This document shows positions 1-5,406 of a DNA stretch of 5,637 nucleotides, in pieces (positions within the stretch are counted from its first letter, which is position 1; the number at the start of each line of letters is the position of its first letter). The notes beneath the pieces are model-generated. The model did no database searches. It had not been told where the DNA came from and worked only from the letters and a program-made list of their open reading frames with translations. Made by a program: the position numbers and the translations under genes. The stretch lies in assembly GCA_903862375.1 (NCBI GenBank), contig CAIOXR010000087.1:1-5637 (forward strand), read 5' to 3'. Source of the stretch: an uncultured bacterium. Its GTDB lineage: Bacteria > Patescibacteriota > Minisyncoccia > Phycocordibacterales > UBA9973.

Positions 1-1026
1 AATAAAAAAATTCGTGTTGCAATTAATGGTTTTGGAAGAATTGGTCGTGCATTTTTAAAAATTTCTTGGGAAAGAAATGATATAGAAGTAGTAGCTATAA
101 ATGACCTTGGTTCTATAAGTAGTCTTTCTTATCTTCTTCGTCATGATACTGTTTATAAAAACTGGGATCATAAAATAGAAGCCAAAGACACTGACTTAAT
201 AATTGATGGAAGAGTTATTAAATATATTTCTGAGAAAGATACAACCAAACTTCCATGGAAAGATTTGGATATAGATGTTGTTGTAGAGTCTACAGGTCTA
301 TTCACTTCATTCGATAAAGCAAAGTTCCACTTAGATTGTGGTGCTAAAAAAGTAGTAATTTCAGCTCCTTCAAAAGGTGGAGAAAGTACAACTCATGGCG
401 AAACTATACTTTTAGGAGTAAATGAAGATAAGTTTGGCACTTGTGATATTACATCAAATGCTTCTTGTACTACAAATGCTGCTAGTCCTCTTATTGCCAT
501 AATGCATGAAGCTATAGGCATAGAGAAAGCAATTCTTAACACTGTGCATGGTTATACAGCCACACAAGCCCTTGTAGATGGCCCAAGCAAGAAAGACCTT
601 CGTGAAGGTCGTGCAGCAGCTCAAAACATAATTCCTAGCTCTACAGGTGCTGCTATAGCGGTTACAGAAGCTTTTCCAGTACTTAAAGGGTTATTTGATG
701 GTATATCTATCCGTGTTCCAGTTCCAGCAGGATCAATAGTAGATGTTACTTTCATTGCTAAAAGAGATACAACAAAAGAAGAAGTAAATGAAATTATGAA
801 AAAGGCTTCTGAGAATCCTAGATGGCACAATTTGTTTGCTGTTACAGAAGATAATTTAGTATCATCTGACATACTAGGTGAAAGTCATCCTTGTATTGCA
901 GATTTAGAAATGACCCGCGTTGTGGGAGGTAATCTAGTAAAAGTTCTTGGATGGTATGATAATGAAATGGGGTATACATACACACTTGTAGATCATGTAA
1001 TCAAAACAGGGAAATCTATCAAATAA
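1..1026 (+). CDS. gap: Glyceraldehyde-3-phosphate dehydrogenase, type I (5' end cut by the window)
   Basis: Cytosolic glycolytic enzyme that oxidises and phosphorylates glyceraldehyde-3-P to 1,3-bisphosphoglycerate. The frame is open from base 1, and 341 residues are visible. The Rossmann motif GFGRIGR is at residues 10-16, so probably only the initiator codon (or very little) is missing. NDL at 34-36 puts Asp35 at the position that binds the NAD adenosine ribose, which favours NAD over NADP. The active site SNASCTTN gives the catalytic Cys156, and TVHGYTATQ gives the activating His183. VDGPSKKD and GRAAAQNIIPSSTGAA follow, and WYDNEMGY begins at residue 318, where Asn321 is the expected nicotinamide contact. 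Length is normal for the family. The TTG at 265 is not the start, because the NAD-binding half lies upstream in the same frame. The wording of the catalytic domain resembles Candidate Phyla Radiation GAPDHs (recalled, not searched). A membrane-protein gene follows one base after the TAA. Confidence 0.97.
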   Translation, partial: NKKIRVAINGFGRIGRAFLKISWERNDIEVVAINDLGSISSLSYLLRHDTVYKNWDHKIEAKDTDLIIDGRVIKYISEKDTTKLPWKDLDIDVVVESTGLFTSFDKAKFHLDCGAKKVVISAPSKGGESTTHGETILLGVNEDKFGTCDITSNASCTTNAASPLIAIMHEAIGIEKAILNTVHGYTATQALVDGPSKKDLREGRAAAQNIIPSSTGAAIAVTEAFPVLKGLFDGISIRVPVPAGSIVDVTFIAKRDTTKEEVNEIMKKASENPRWHNLFAVTEDNLVSSDILGESHPCIADLEMTRVVGGNLVKVLGWYDNEMGYTYTLVDHVIKTGKSIK

Positions 1027-1027
1027 A

Positions 1028-1414
1028 ATGAGTACATTAAGAGTAAAAAAAGCAATAATGAATTCTGGTGCCAATAAAAATCCAAAATTTTTAATTTTTT
1101 ACAATTTTTTTGGATTCTTCTTTATATTTTTTGGAATTTTTAATGTATTATTAATCTTTACTAATTTGTTTGATAATATAATCAATAATGATATTTTCGT
1201 TTGGACAATATTTGGAGGTACTATTATAATATTCATCACATTAATTATTTTTGGAATTATTTATTTATTAAATTCAAAACAAACTAAAGAAAGTATTGAA
1301 TTAGAAAATGCTACCTACCCAGGTGCCTACAAAATTACAGGATGGAAGGCAGTTTTATTATTTTTTGGTATTTCCATTGTCGTTGCAGTATTATCTGTTA
1401 CATCTGGACAATAA
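1028..1414 (+). CDS. Small three-helix membrane protein of unknown function
   Basis: I do not recognise this 128-residue protein. It has a short basic N-terminus (R5, K7, K8, K17, K20), a very Phe/Ile-rich helix at about 21-48, a second at about 56-82, a hydrophilic loop at 83-106 and a third helix at about 107-125. By the positive-inside rule the N-terminus and the 83-106 loop would be cytoplasmic and the C-terminus outside. No signal-peptidase or lipobox motif and no catalytic residues stand out. The ATG is one base after the GAPDH stop (TAAaATG) and has no Shine-Dalgarno site, so translation probably depends on coupling to GAPDH. A second ATG at 1058 (Met11) is a possible alternative start that would keep all three helices. 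The gene is even more AT-rich than its neighbours, with long T runs that encode the Phe-rich helices. Its tie to GAPDH is positional only and does not imply a role in glycolysis. Confidence 0.8.
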   Translation: MSTLRVKKAIMNSGANKNPKFLIFYNFFGFFFIFFGIFNVLLIFTNLFDNIINNDIFVWTIFGGTIIIFITLIIFGIIYLLNSKQTKESIELENATYPGAYKITGWKAVLLFFGISIVVAVLSVTSGQ

Positions 1415-1421
1415 AATTTAT

Positions 1422-2249
1422 TTAAATTTCTCCCTTAAATACAAATGAGGCTTCACCACGAAGGACTACAGATCCTTCGTGGTTTTGCGATAGGTAAAGT
1501 TTTCCACCAGGGAATTCTAAGGTTATTTCTTCGTCAAAGTTTTGCATAGGGGAAATTTTATTTAATACAGAATATACTGCGCAAGCACCAGTACCACAAG
1601 CTAAAGTCACACCACAACCTCTCTCCCAAACTTTCACTCTATAGTAATCATTCGTGATTTTTTCTACAAATTCAACATTTATTTTATTTGGAAAATTTTT
1701 ATTATTTTCTATAATTGGACCAATATTTTTCAAATCGATTTTATTTAAATTAGAAACAATAGTTACTGCATGAGGATTACCCATGGAAACACAATTAAAA
1801 TCATAATTTTCAATACTCAAAATACTCATTTTTTCATTGGTATTGTATATGGTAGAAGGAAAGTCTGGGCTTTCAAAAATAGGTGCCCCCATATCAACAG
1901 AGTAAGTATCATCTTGATTAATTTGAATAGTCTTTACACCTGCACGGGTATCAAGCTTGATAGAAATAGGTAAAATCTTATCATTTTTAGTTTGTTCTAA
2001 ATAAAACTTTGCAGTACATCTAGCCCCATTGCCACACATCTGAGCAATAGTTCCATCTGAATTATAATAATTCATAAAACAATCCGTCTTATCACTAGGT
2101 TCTAAAAGGATAATACCATCAGCTCCAATACCAAAATTCCTATTACAATATAGCTGTATATCTTGTGGTGTCAAAAATACACTTTTATCTAAATTATTAA
2201 TCATAATAAAATCATTCCCAGCACCATGATATTTTTGAAAATTAATCAT
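1422..2249 (-). CDS. dapF: Diaminopimelate epimerase
   Basis: Cofactor-independent epimerase that converts LL- to meso-diaminopimelate for lysine and peptidoglycan. It is 275 residues long, normal for the family. The N-terminal lobe carries FQKYHGAGNDF (4-14) and GIGADGI (40-46). The first catalytic cysteine is Cys72 in MCGNGARC, preceded by NYYNSDG. The C-terminal lobe has SMGNPHAV (155-162) and WERGCGVTLACGTGAC, with the second catalytic cysteine at 218. Both halves of the two-base mechanism are therefore present. The substrate-contacting Glu-Arg of WER is kept, while the usual following Glu (GET) is Val here, which I regard as tolerated variation. The start ATG is supported by the conserved N-terminus and by a TATAAT box 6 nt upstream; no Shine-Dalgarno site is visible. 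The gene converges on the membrane-protein gene with only 7 bases between stops, and its last ~30 codons contain a hairpin that can terminate the opposing transcript. The neighbours are sugar-phosphate genes, not other dap genes. Confidence 0.96.
   Translation of the reverse strand: MINFQKYHGAGNDFIMINNLDKSVFLTPQDIQLYCNRNFGIGADGIILLEPSDKTDCFMNYYNSDGTIAQMCGNGARCTAKFYLEQTKNDKILPISIKLDTRAGVKTIQINQDDTYSVDMGAPIFESPDFPSTIYNTNEKMSILSIENYDFNCVSMGNPHAVTIVSNLNKIDLKNIGPIIENNKNFPNKINVEFVEKITNDYYRVKVWERGCGVTLACGTGACAVYSVLNKISPMQNFDEEITLEFPGGKLYLSQNHEGSVVLRGEASFVFKGEI
1455..1486 (+). terminator. Probable intrinsic terminator of the gap/membrane-protein transcript, embedded in dapF
   Basis: ACCACGAAGGA (1455-1465) and TCCTTCGTGGT (1473-1483) form a perfect 11-bp stem with a 7-nt loop, followed by T's to 1486. 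The T tract follows only on the plus strand, so the hairpin would stop transcription arriving from the GAPDH side, about 40 nt past the membrane-protein stop. The minus strand has no T tract after the stem. The T run is short (three after the stem), which lowers confidence. The hairpin lies wholly inside the 3' coding part of dapF, antisense to it. Confidence 0.6.
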
Positions 2250-2255
2250 AGGTGT

Positions 2256-2283
2256 ATTATAACCTTTTTTGTATTAATTTAAA
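2256..2283 (-). promoter_or_regulatory. Predicted dapF promoter (leaderless type)
   Basis: Read on the minus strand, a perfect -10 hexamer TATAAT covers 2261-2256 and is followed by exactly 6 nt (ACACCT) and then the dapF ATG. Transcription starting at the usual distance would begin at or next to the A of ATG. A weak -35 (TTTAAA, 2283-2278) lies 16 nt upstream of the -10, and the spacer contains an A6 tract. No Shine-Dalgarno site lies at a workable distance. TATAAT occurs often by chance in AT-rich DNA, so the call rests on position and on the mirrored arrangement in front of rpiB. Confidence 0.55.
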
Positions 2284-2298
2284 AATTATATTTCAATT

Positions 2299-2314
2299 TA
2301 TACTTTTTAGTATA
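2299..2314. repeat. Short inverted repeat between the divergent promoters, possible operator
   Basis: TATACT (2299-2304) and AGTATA (2309-2314) form a perfect 6-bp dyad around TTTT. The dyad directly abuts the predicted rpiB -35 element at 2316 and lies between the two divergent promoters, where a shared regulator could bind. It is short and mostly A/T, so it could be chance; each arm also resembles a -10 box. No regulator gene is present in the window. Confidence 0.25.
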
Positions 2315-2315
2315 T

Positions 2316-2345
2316 TTGCTAATAATTGTAACTTATTGTTATAAT
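2316..2345 (+). promoter_or_regulatory. Predicted promoter of the rpiB pentose phosphate operon (extended -10, leaderless type)
   Basis: The -35 is TTGCTA (2316-2321, four of six consensus bases). An 18-nt spacer follows that ends with TGT, giving an extended -10 (TG at 2337-2338), and the -10 itself is a perfect TATAAT (2340-2345). Six nucleotides (ATATAT) separate the box from the rpiB ATG at 2352, the same distance as in front of dapF. Transcription would begin at or beside the start codon, which fits the absence of any Shine-Dalgarno site. This promoter probably drives all four downstream genes. Confidence 0.65.
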
Positions 2346-2351
2346 ATATAT

Positions 2352-2813
2352 ATGATAATTTATATTGGCAGTGATCATGCTGGGTTTGAACTTAAACAAA
2401 AATTAATAAATTATATAAAAAGTTTAAATTTAGAAGTTATAGATAAAGGAGCTTTTCATTTGGATACCAATGATGACTATCCTGATTTTATTATTCCTGT
2501 AGCTGAAGCTGTATCAATAAATGAAAATTCATTCGGTATTATTCTAGGGGGTAGTGGACAAGGTGAACAAATATCAGCGAATAAAGTTACTGGTATAAGG
2601 GCGATAGAGTACTACGGTGGGAATCTTGAGATAGTCAAACTTGGTAGAGAGCACAATAATGCAAATATTCTTTCTCTAGGTGCCCGCTTTATAAATGAAG
2701 ATGAAGCAAAAGAAGCAGTAAAAATATTTATAGAAACAACTTTTACGAATGATGAAAGACACATTAGAAGATTAAATAAAATTAATCAAAAAGAAAATGG
2801 TATTATTAATTAA
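2352..2813 (+). CDS. rpiB: Ribose-5-phosphate isomerase B, Glu-type active site
   Basis: RpiB/LacAB-family enzyme that interconverts ribulose-5-P and ribose-5-P in the cytosol, 153 residues. GSDHAGFELK opens the protein, with Asp8 and His9 as substrate ligands. DYPDF is at 42-46, followed by LGGSGQGEQISANK, LGREHNNAN (His101) and LGARF (Arg112), then ERHIRR (Arg136, Arg140), which should bind phosphate. The E. coli enzyme uses a Cys in an ICGTG motif as catalytic base. Here that position is Gly, and Glu72 in GGSGQGEQ matches the arrangement known from Mycobacterium tuberculosis RpiB, so activity is expected. The ATG at 2352 is chosen over the in-frame TTG at 2316 because family members begin directly with the IGSDHAG strand, and because the TTG is part of the -35 box. 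The LacAB galactose-6-P isomerases are less likely given the rpe and transketolase neighbours. The rpe-like gene follows after 22 nt. Confidence 0.95.
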   Translation: MIIYIGSDHAGFELKQKLINYIKSLNLEVIDKGAFHLDTNDDYPDFIIPVAEAVSINENSFGIILGGSGQGEQISANKVTGIRAIEYYGGNLEIVKLGREHNNANILSLGARFINEDEAKEAVKIFIETTFTNDERHIRRLNKINQKENGIIN

Positions 2814-2835
2814 TAGTATTAATTTAAAATAATTT

Positions 2836-3522
2836 ATGATTGAAGTTATACCAGCAATACTAGCAAAGAATATAAATGATCTACGACAAAAAATTGCAAA
2901 TGTTGTAAACATTGCACATATTGTACAGATAGATATGTGTGATGGTAAATTTGTACAGTCTACATCTTGGCCTATGAATAGAGATGATATGGAAAGTACA
3001 GCTCTTATACTAGGAGAAGAAGAAGGAATGCCTTACTGGGAGAATCTCGACTTTGAATTTGACCTTATGGTCAAAGATGCCATTAAACAGTTCGACTTCT
3101 TTGTTCGCCTAGGAGCCAAACGAATAATATTCCACCTTGAAGCTGAAGATGAAAGTGAATTAAAAGATTTTATAAATTCTATTGATCCATACACAAGAGA
3201 AAGTATAGAAATTGGGATTGCTATTAATACAACAACTGATATAGAAAAATTGTTCTCATATATAAACTCTATCGATTTCGTACAATGCATGGGTATAGAG
3301 CATATAGGTTTCCAAGGTGAAAAATTTGATGAAAGAGTTATTAATCAAATTATAAATCTTAAAAAAATATATCCTGATTTGATAATAAGTGTCGACGGAA
3401 GTGTAAATGAAGATACAGGTCCACTACTTGTAGAAGCTGGAGCGACTAGGTTGGTAGCAGGAAGTGTACTTATGAAAAGTTTTGATATAAAAGAAACTAT
3501 GAAAGAGTTAGAAAATCTTTAG
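2836..3522 (+). CDS. rpe: Divergent ribulose-phosphate 3-epimerase-like TIM-barrel protein
   Basis: Expected to interconvert ribulose-5-P and xylulose-5-P; 228 residues, normal length. The order of motifs follows Rpe: PAILA (6-10), IDMCDGKFV (32-40), FDLMVKD (75-81), HLEAED (100-105), MGIEHIGFQGEKF (152-164), SVDGSVNED (185-193) and AGATRLVAGS (201-210), the last being the phosphate-binding end of the barrel. Asp33 and Asp187, the two acidic metal-ligand and proton-transfer residues, are kept. The two histidines that normally complete the metal site are not: the His before VDVMDG is Gln31, and the His of VHLM is Asp76. An insertion at about 45-70 (WPMNRDD to YWENL) replaces the usual short loop. 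From memory, Candidate Phyla Radiation proteins share this pattern, so it looks like a subfamily trait and not decay. The neighbours RpiB and transketolase support an epimerase role, but its metal use and activity are unproven. No Shine-Dalgarno site precedes the ATG. Confidence 0.85.
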   Translation: MIEVIPAILAKNINDLRQKIANVVNIAHIVQIDMCDGKFVQSTSWPMNRDDMESTALILGEEEGMPYWENLDFEFDLMVKDAIKQFDFFVRLGAKRIIFHLEAEDESELKDFINSIDPYTRESIEIGIAINTTTDIEKLFSYINSIDFVQCMGIEHIGFQGEKFDERVINQIINLKKIYPDLIISVDGSVNEDTGPLLVEAGATRLVAGSVLMKSFDIKETMKELENL

Positions 3523-3549
3523 AGATATTAGCAATATAAATATAATCCA

Positions 3550-4392
3550 ATGGAAACAATAACAGATGAAAAAATTAAAGAATTAAAAATTCAAGCAAAC
3601 GAAATCCGCAAAAGTATAATTAATATGCTCTGTGAAGCTAAGTCAGGACATACTGCAGGATCTTTAGGTATGGCAGATATCTTTACTTATCTATATAAAG
3701 TTGCATTAAAACATAAACCCGAAAATCCAAATTGGAATGATCGAGACCGTCTTGTATTATCGAATGGTCATATCTGTCCAGTACTTTATGCTACTATGGC
3801 ACACTCTGGTTACTTTCCAATAGAAGAATTAAATACTCTTCGTAAATTCGGTTCTAGACTGCAAGGTCACCCATATCGTGAATTCTTACCAATGATAGAA
3901 ACTTCTTCAGGCCCTTTAGGTGAAGGTCTTTCTCAAGCTATTGGTATGGCGATTGCATCAAGGATTGATAATGGAATTAATAAAAAGATATATTGCTTAG
4001 TAGGAGACGGTGAATTAAATGAAGGACAAAACTGGGAAGCGATAATGCTTGCATCAAAAGAAAAATTAAATAATTTAATCTTAATTGTAGATAGGAATTA
4101 TATTCAGATAGATGGTAGTACTGAGACAGTGATGCCCTTGGGAGACTTGCTGTCCAAGTTTAAATCTTTTGATTGGAATGGAGAGACAATTGATGGTAAT
4201 GATTTTAAAGAAATAAATAATGCAATCTATAATGCTGAGAATGAACATGAAAAGCCATATGTGATAATAGCAAAGACTGTACCAAGTAAGGGGGTTACAA
4301 AATGGGAAGGGAATTATAAATGGCATGGAATAGCACCCAATAAAGAAGAGAGAGACATGGCAATACAAGAATTAAATGATATTAATTTTTAA
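3550..4392 (+). CDS. tktA: Transketolase, N-terminal (thiamine diphosphate-binding) subunit
   Basis: First half of a split transketolase, which moves two-carbon ketol units between sugar phosphates (xylulose-5-P donor; ribose-5-P or erythrose-4-P acceptor). The 280 residues correspond to the PP domain only. Visible motifs are SGHTAGSLG (32-40) with His34, LSNGHICPVLYA (70-81) with His75, LQGHP (104-108), SSGPLGEGLSQAIGMA (119-134) and the thiamine diphosphate/metal motif, which runs from GDGELNEGQ (152-160) to DRN (181-183). IQIDGSTE follows, and a late WHG (258-260) is typical of substrate- and cofactor-contacting residues. The protein has no Pyr domain; that is supplied by the next gene. 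N- and C-terminal Tkt subunits as separate genes are common in archaea and Candidate Phyla Radiation bacteria. The ATG lies 27 nt after the rpe stop, behind an AT-rich gap with overlapping TATAAA/TATAAT boxes and no Shine-Dalgarno site. The stop is a single TAA in the same frame as the next gene. Confidence 0.96.
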   Translation: METITDEKIKELKIQANEIRKSIINMLCEAKSGHTAGSLGMADIFTYLYKVALKHKPENPNWNDRDRLVLSNGHICPVLYATMAHSGYFPIEELNTLRKFGSRLQGHPYREFLPMIETSSGPLGEGLSQAIGMAIASRIDNGINKKIYCLVGDGELNEGQNWEAIMLASKEKLNNLILIVDRNYIQIDGSTETVMPLGDLLSKFKSFDWNGETIDGNDFKEINNAIYNAENEHEKPYVIIAKTVPSKGVTKWEGNYKWHGIAPNKEERDMAIQELNDINF

Positions 4393-4413
4393 TTCTTTAA
4401 TAAAATAAAATAT

Positions 4414-5406
4414 ATGCTAAATCAAAATTTAAAACTTAATACAAAAATTTTCAATAAAGATACAGAGAAGAAATCTACTCGTCTTGGTTTCGGTGAAGGA
4501 TTACTCCAAGCTGGTACTGAGAATGATGAAGTGGTAGGTCTTTGTGCTGACTTACTTGAATCAACCAAAATGAATATTTTCGCAGACAAATTCTCAAATC
4601 GTTATATCGAAGTTGGAATCGCAGAGCAGAACTTAGTAAGTATCGCAAGTGGTATGGCTTCTATGGGGAAAGTACCTTTTGCATCTTCTTATGCGATATT
4701 CAATCCTGGAAGGAATTGGGAACAGATAAGAACAACAGTTTGCTATAATAATCAAAATGTTAAGATAATCGGCTCTCATGCTGGACTTTCTGTAGGACCT
4801 GATGGTGGAAGCCACCAAGCTTTAGAAGATATAGCATTGACAAGAGTATTACCTAATATGGTAGTATTATCTCCTTGTGATGCTATAGAAGCCAAGAAAA
4901 TGACTATTGCAATATCAAAAACAAAAGAACCTACTTACTTAAGATGTACAAGAAACGATACTCCACTCATAACTACGAATGAGACACCATTTGAAATAGG
5001 AAAAGCTCAGATAGTCTGGCAACCTGAGAGTGGCTTAGCTAAAGTAGGCATAATCGCTACAGGACCACTATTATACAATACGATAATAGCATCAAAACAA
5101 CTTGAAGAAGAAGGAATAAAAATAAAAGTTATGAATCTTTCTTGTATTAAACCTTTAGATACTGAAGCTATAATAGCTCTAGCAAAAGAAACTAAAAATA
5201 TAATTACCATAGAGGACCATCAAATCATAGGTGGTATGGGTAGTGCAGTTGCAGAATGTTTGAGTGAATCATACCCAACAAAAATAAAATTTATGGGGAT
5301 TAAAGATATGTTTGGTCAATCAGGTAATCCTGAAGAACTTGCCAAATATTATGGAATTGATACTGAAAGTATAATAAAAGAAATTAGAAAAATTATTACA
5401 ATTTAA
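4414..5406 (+). CDS. tktB: Transketolase, C-terminal (Pyr plus C-terminal domain) subunit
   Basis: Second half of the split transketolase, 330 residues; together with the preceding subunit it gives about 610 residues, close to one-piece enzymes. The Pyr domain begins around residue 22. YIEVGIAEQNLVSIASGMA (64-82) carries Glu71, the glutamate that activates the thiamine ring. SSYAIFNPGRNWEQIR (91-106) and SHAGLSVGPDGGSHQALED (121-139) follow, with His122 in the active-site loop. The C-terminal domain starts near 195 and includes IATGPL (214-219), IKPLD (245-249), EDHQIIGGMGSAV (267-279) and FGQSGNPEEL (300-309). A 1-deoxyxylulose-5-P synthase or a pyruvate dehydrogenase beta subunit was considered, but the paired N-half is Tkt-like and the pentose phosphate context fits transketolase. 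The gene starts 21 nt after its partner with no Shine-Dalgarno site. Its stop overlaps the stop of the opposing gene. Confidence 0.95.
   Translation: MLNQNLKLNTKIFNKDTEKKSTRLGFGEGLLQAGTENDEVVGLCADLLESTKMNIFADKFSNRYIEVGIAEQNLVSIASGMASMGKVPFASSYAIFNPGRNWEQIRTTVCYNNQNVKIIGSHAGLSVGPDGGSHQALEDIALTRVLPNMVVLSPCDAIEAKKMTIAISKTKEPTYLRCTRNDTPLITTNETPFEIGKAQIVWQPESGLAKVGIIATGPLLYNTIIASKQLEEEGIKIKVMNLSCIKPLDTEAIIALAKETKNIITIEDHQIIGGMGSAVAECLSESYPTKIKFMGIKDMFGQSGNPEELAKYYGIDTESIIKEIRKIITI

Noticed and set aside
595..610. Hairpin GACCTT-CGTG-AAGGTC inside GAPDH
   Set aside because: It encodes the conserved DLREGR stretch, has only a 6-bp stem, and no T tract follows; most likely a by-product of codons.
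265..1026. TTG at 265 as the GAPDH start
   Set aside because: The same frame is open upstream to base 1 and encodes the NAD-binding motif GFGRIGR, so the gene starts at or just before the window edge.
1081..1145. Run of poly-T tracts as a possible terminator or assembly artefact
   Set aside because: They encode the Phe/Ile-rich first membrane helix in an intact frame, and no stem precedes them.
1414..1429. AAATTTA-TT-TAAATTT palindrome across the gap between the membrane-protein and dapF stops
   Set aside because: Composed only of A and T with a 2-nt centre, expected often in such DNA and too weak for a terminator.
2316..2351. TTG at 2316 as the rpiB start, adding 12 residues
   Set aside because: RpiB proteins begin directly at the IGSDHAG strand, the extra residues match nothing in the family, and this TTG falls in the predicted -35 box.
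621..5210. Several 60-95 residue open frames antisense to or overlapping GAPDH, dapF, rpe and both transketolase genes
   Set aside because: They lie wholly inside well-supported genes in other frames, lack recognisable motifs, and look like shadows.
1..5406. Recoded UGA (UGA=Gly) as in Absconditabacteria/Gracilibacteria
   Set aside because: All recognisable genes are full length with no in-frame TGA and use ordinary GGN glycine codons.
3550..5406. Transketolase split as a sequencing error or pseudogene
   Set aside because: Both halves start with natural N-termini, each has complete domains, and split transketolases are common in these lineages. The in-frame arrangement is kept as a separate finding.
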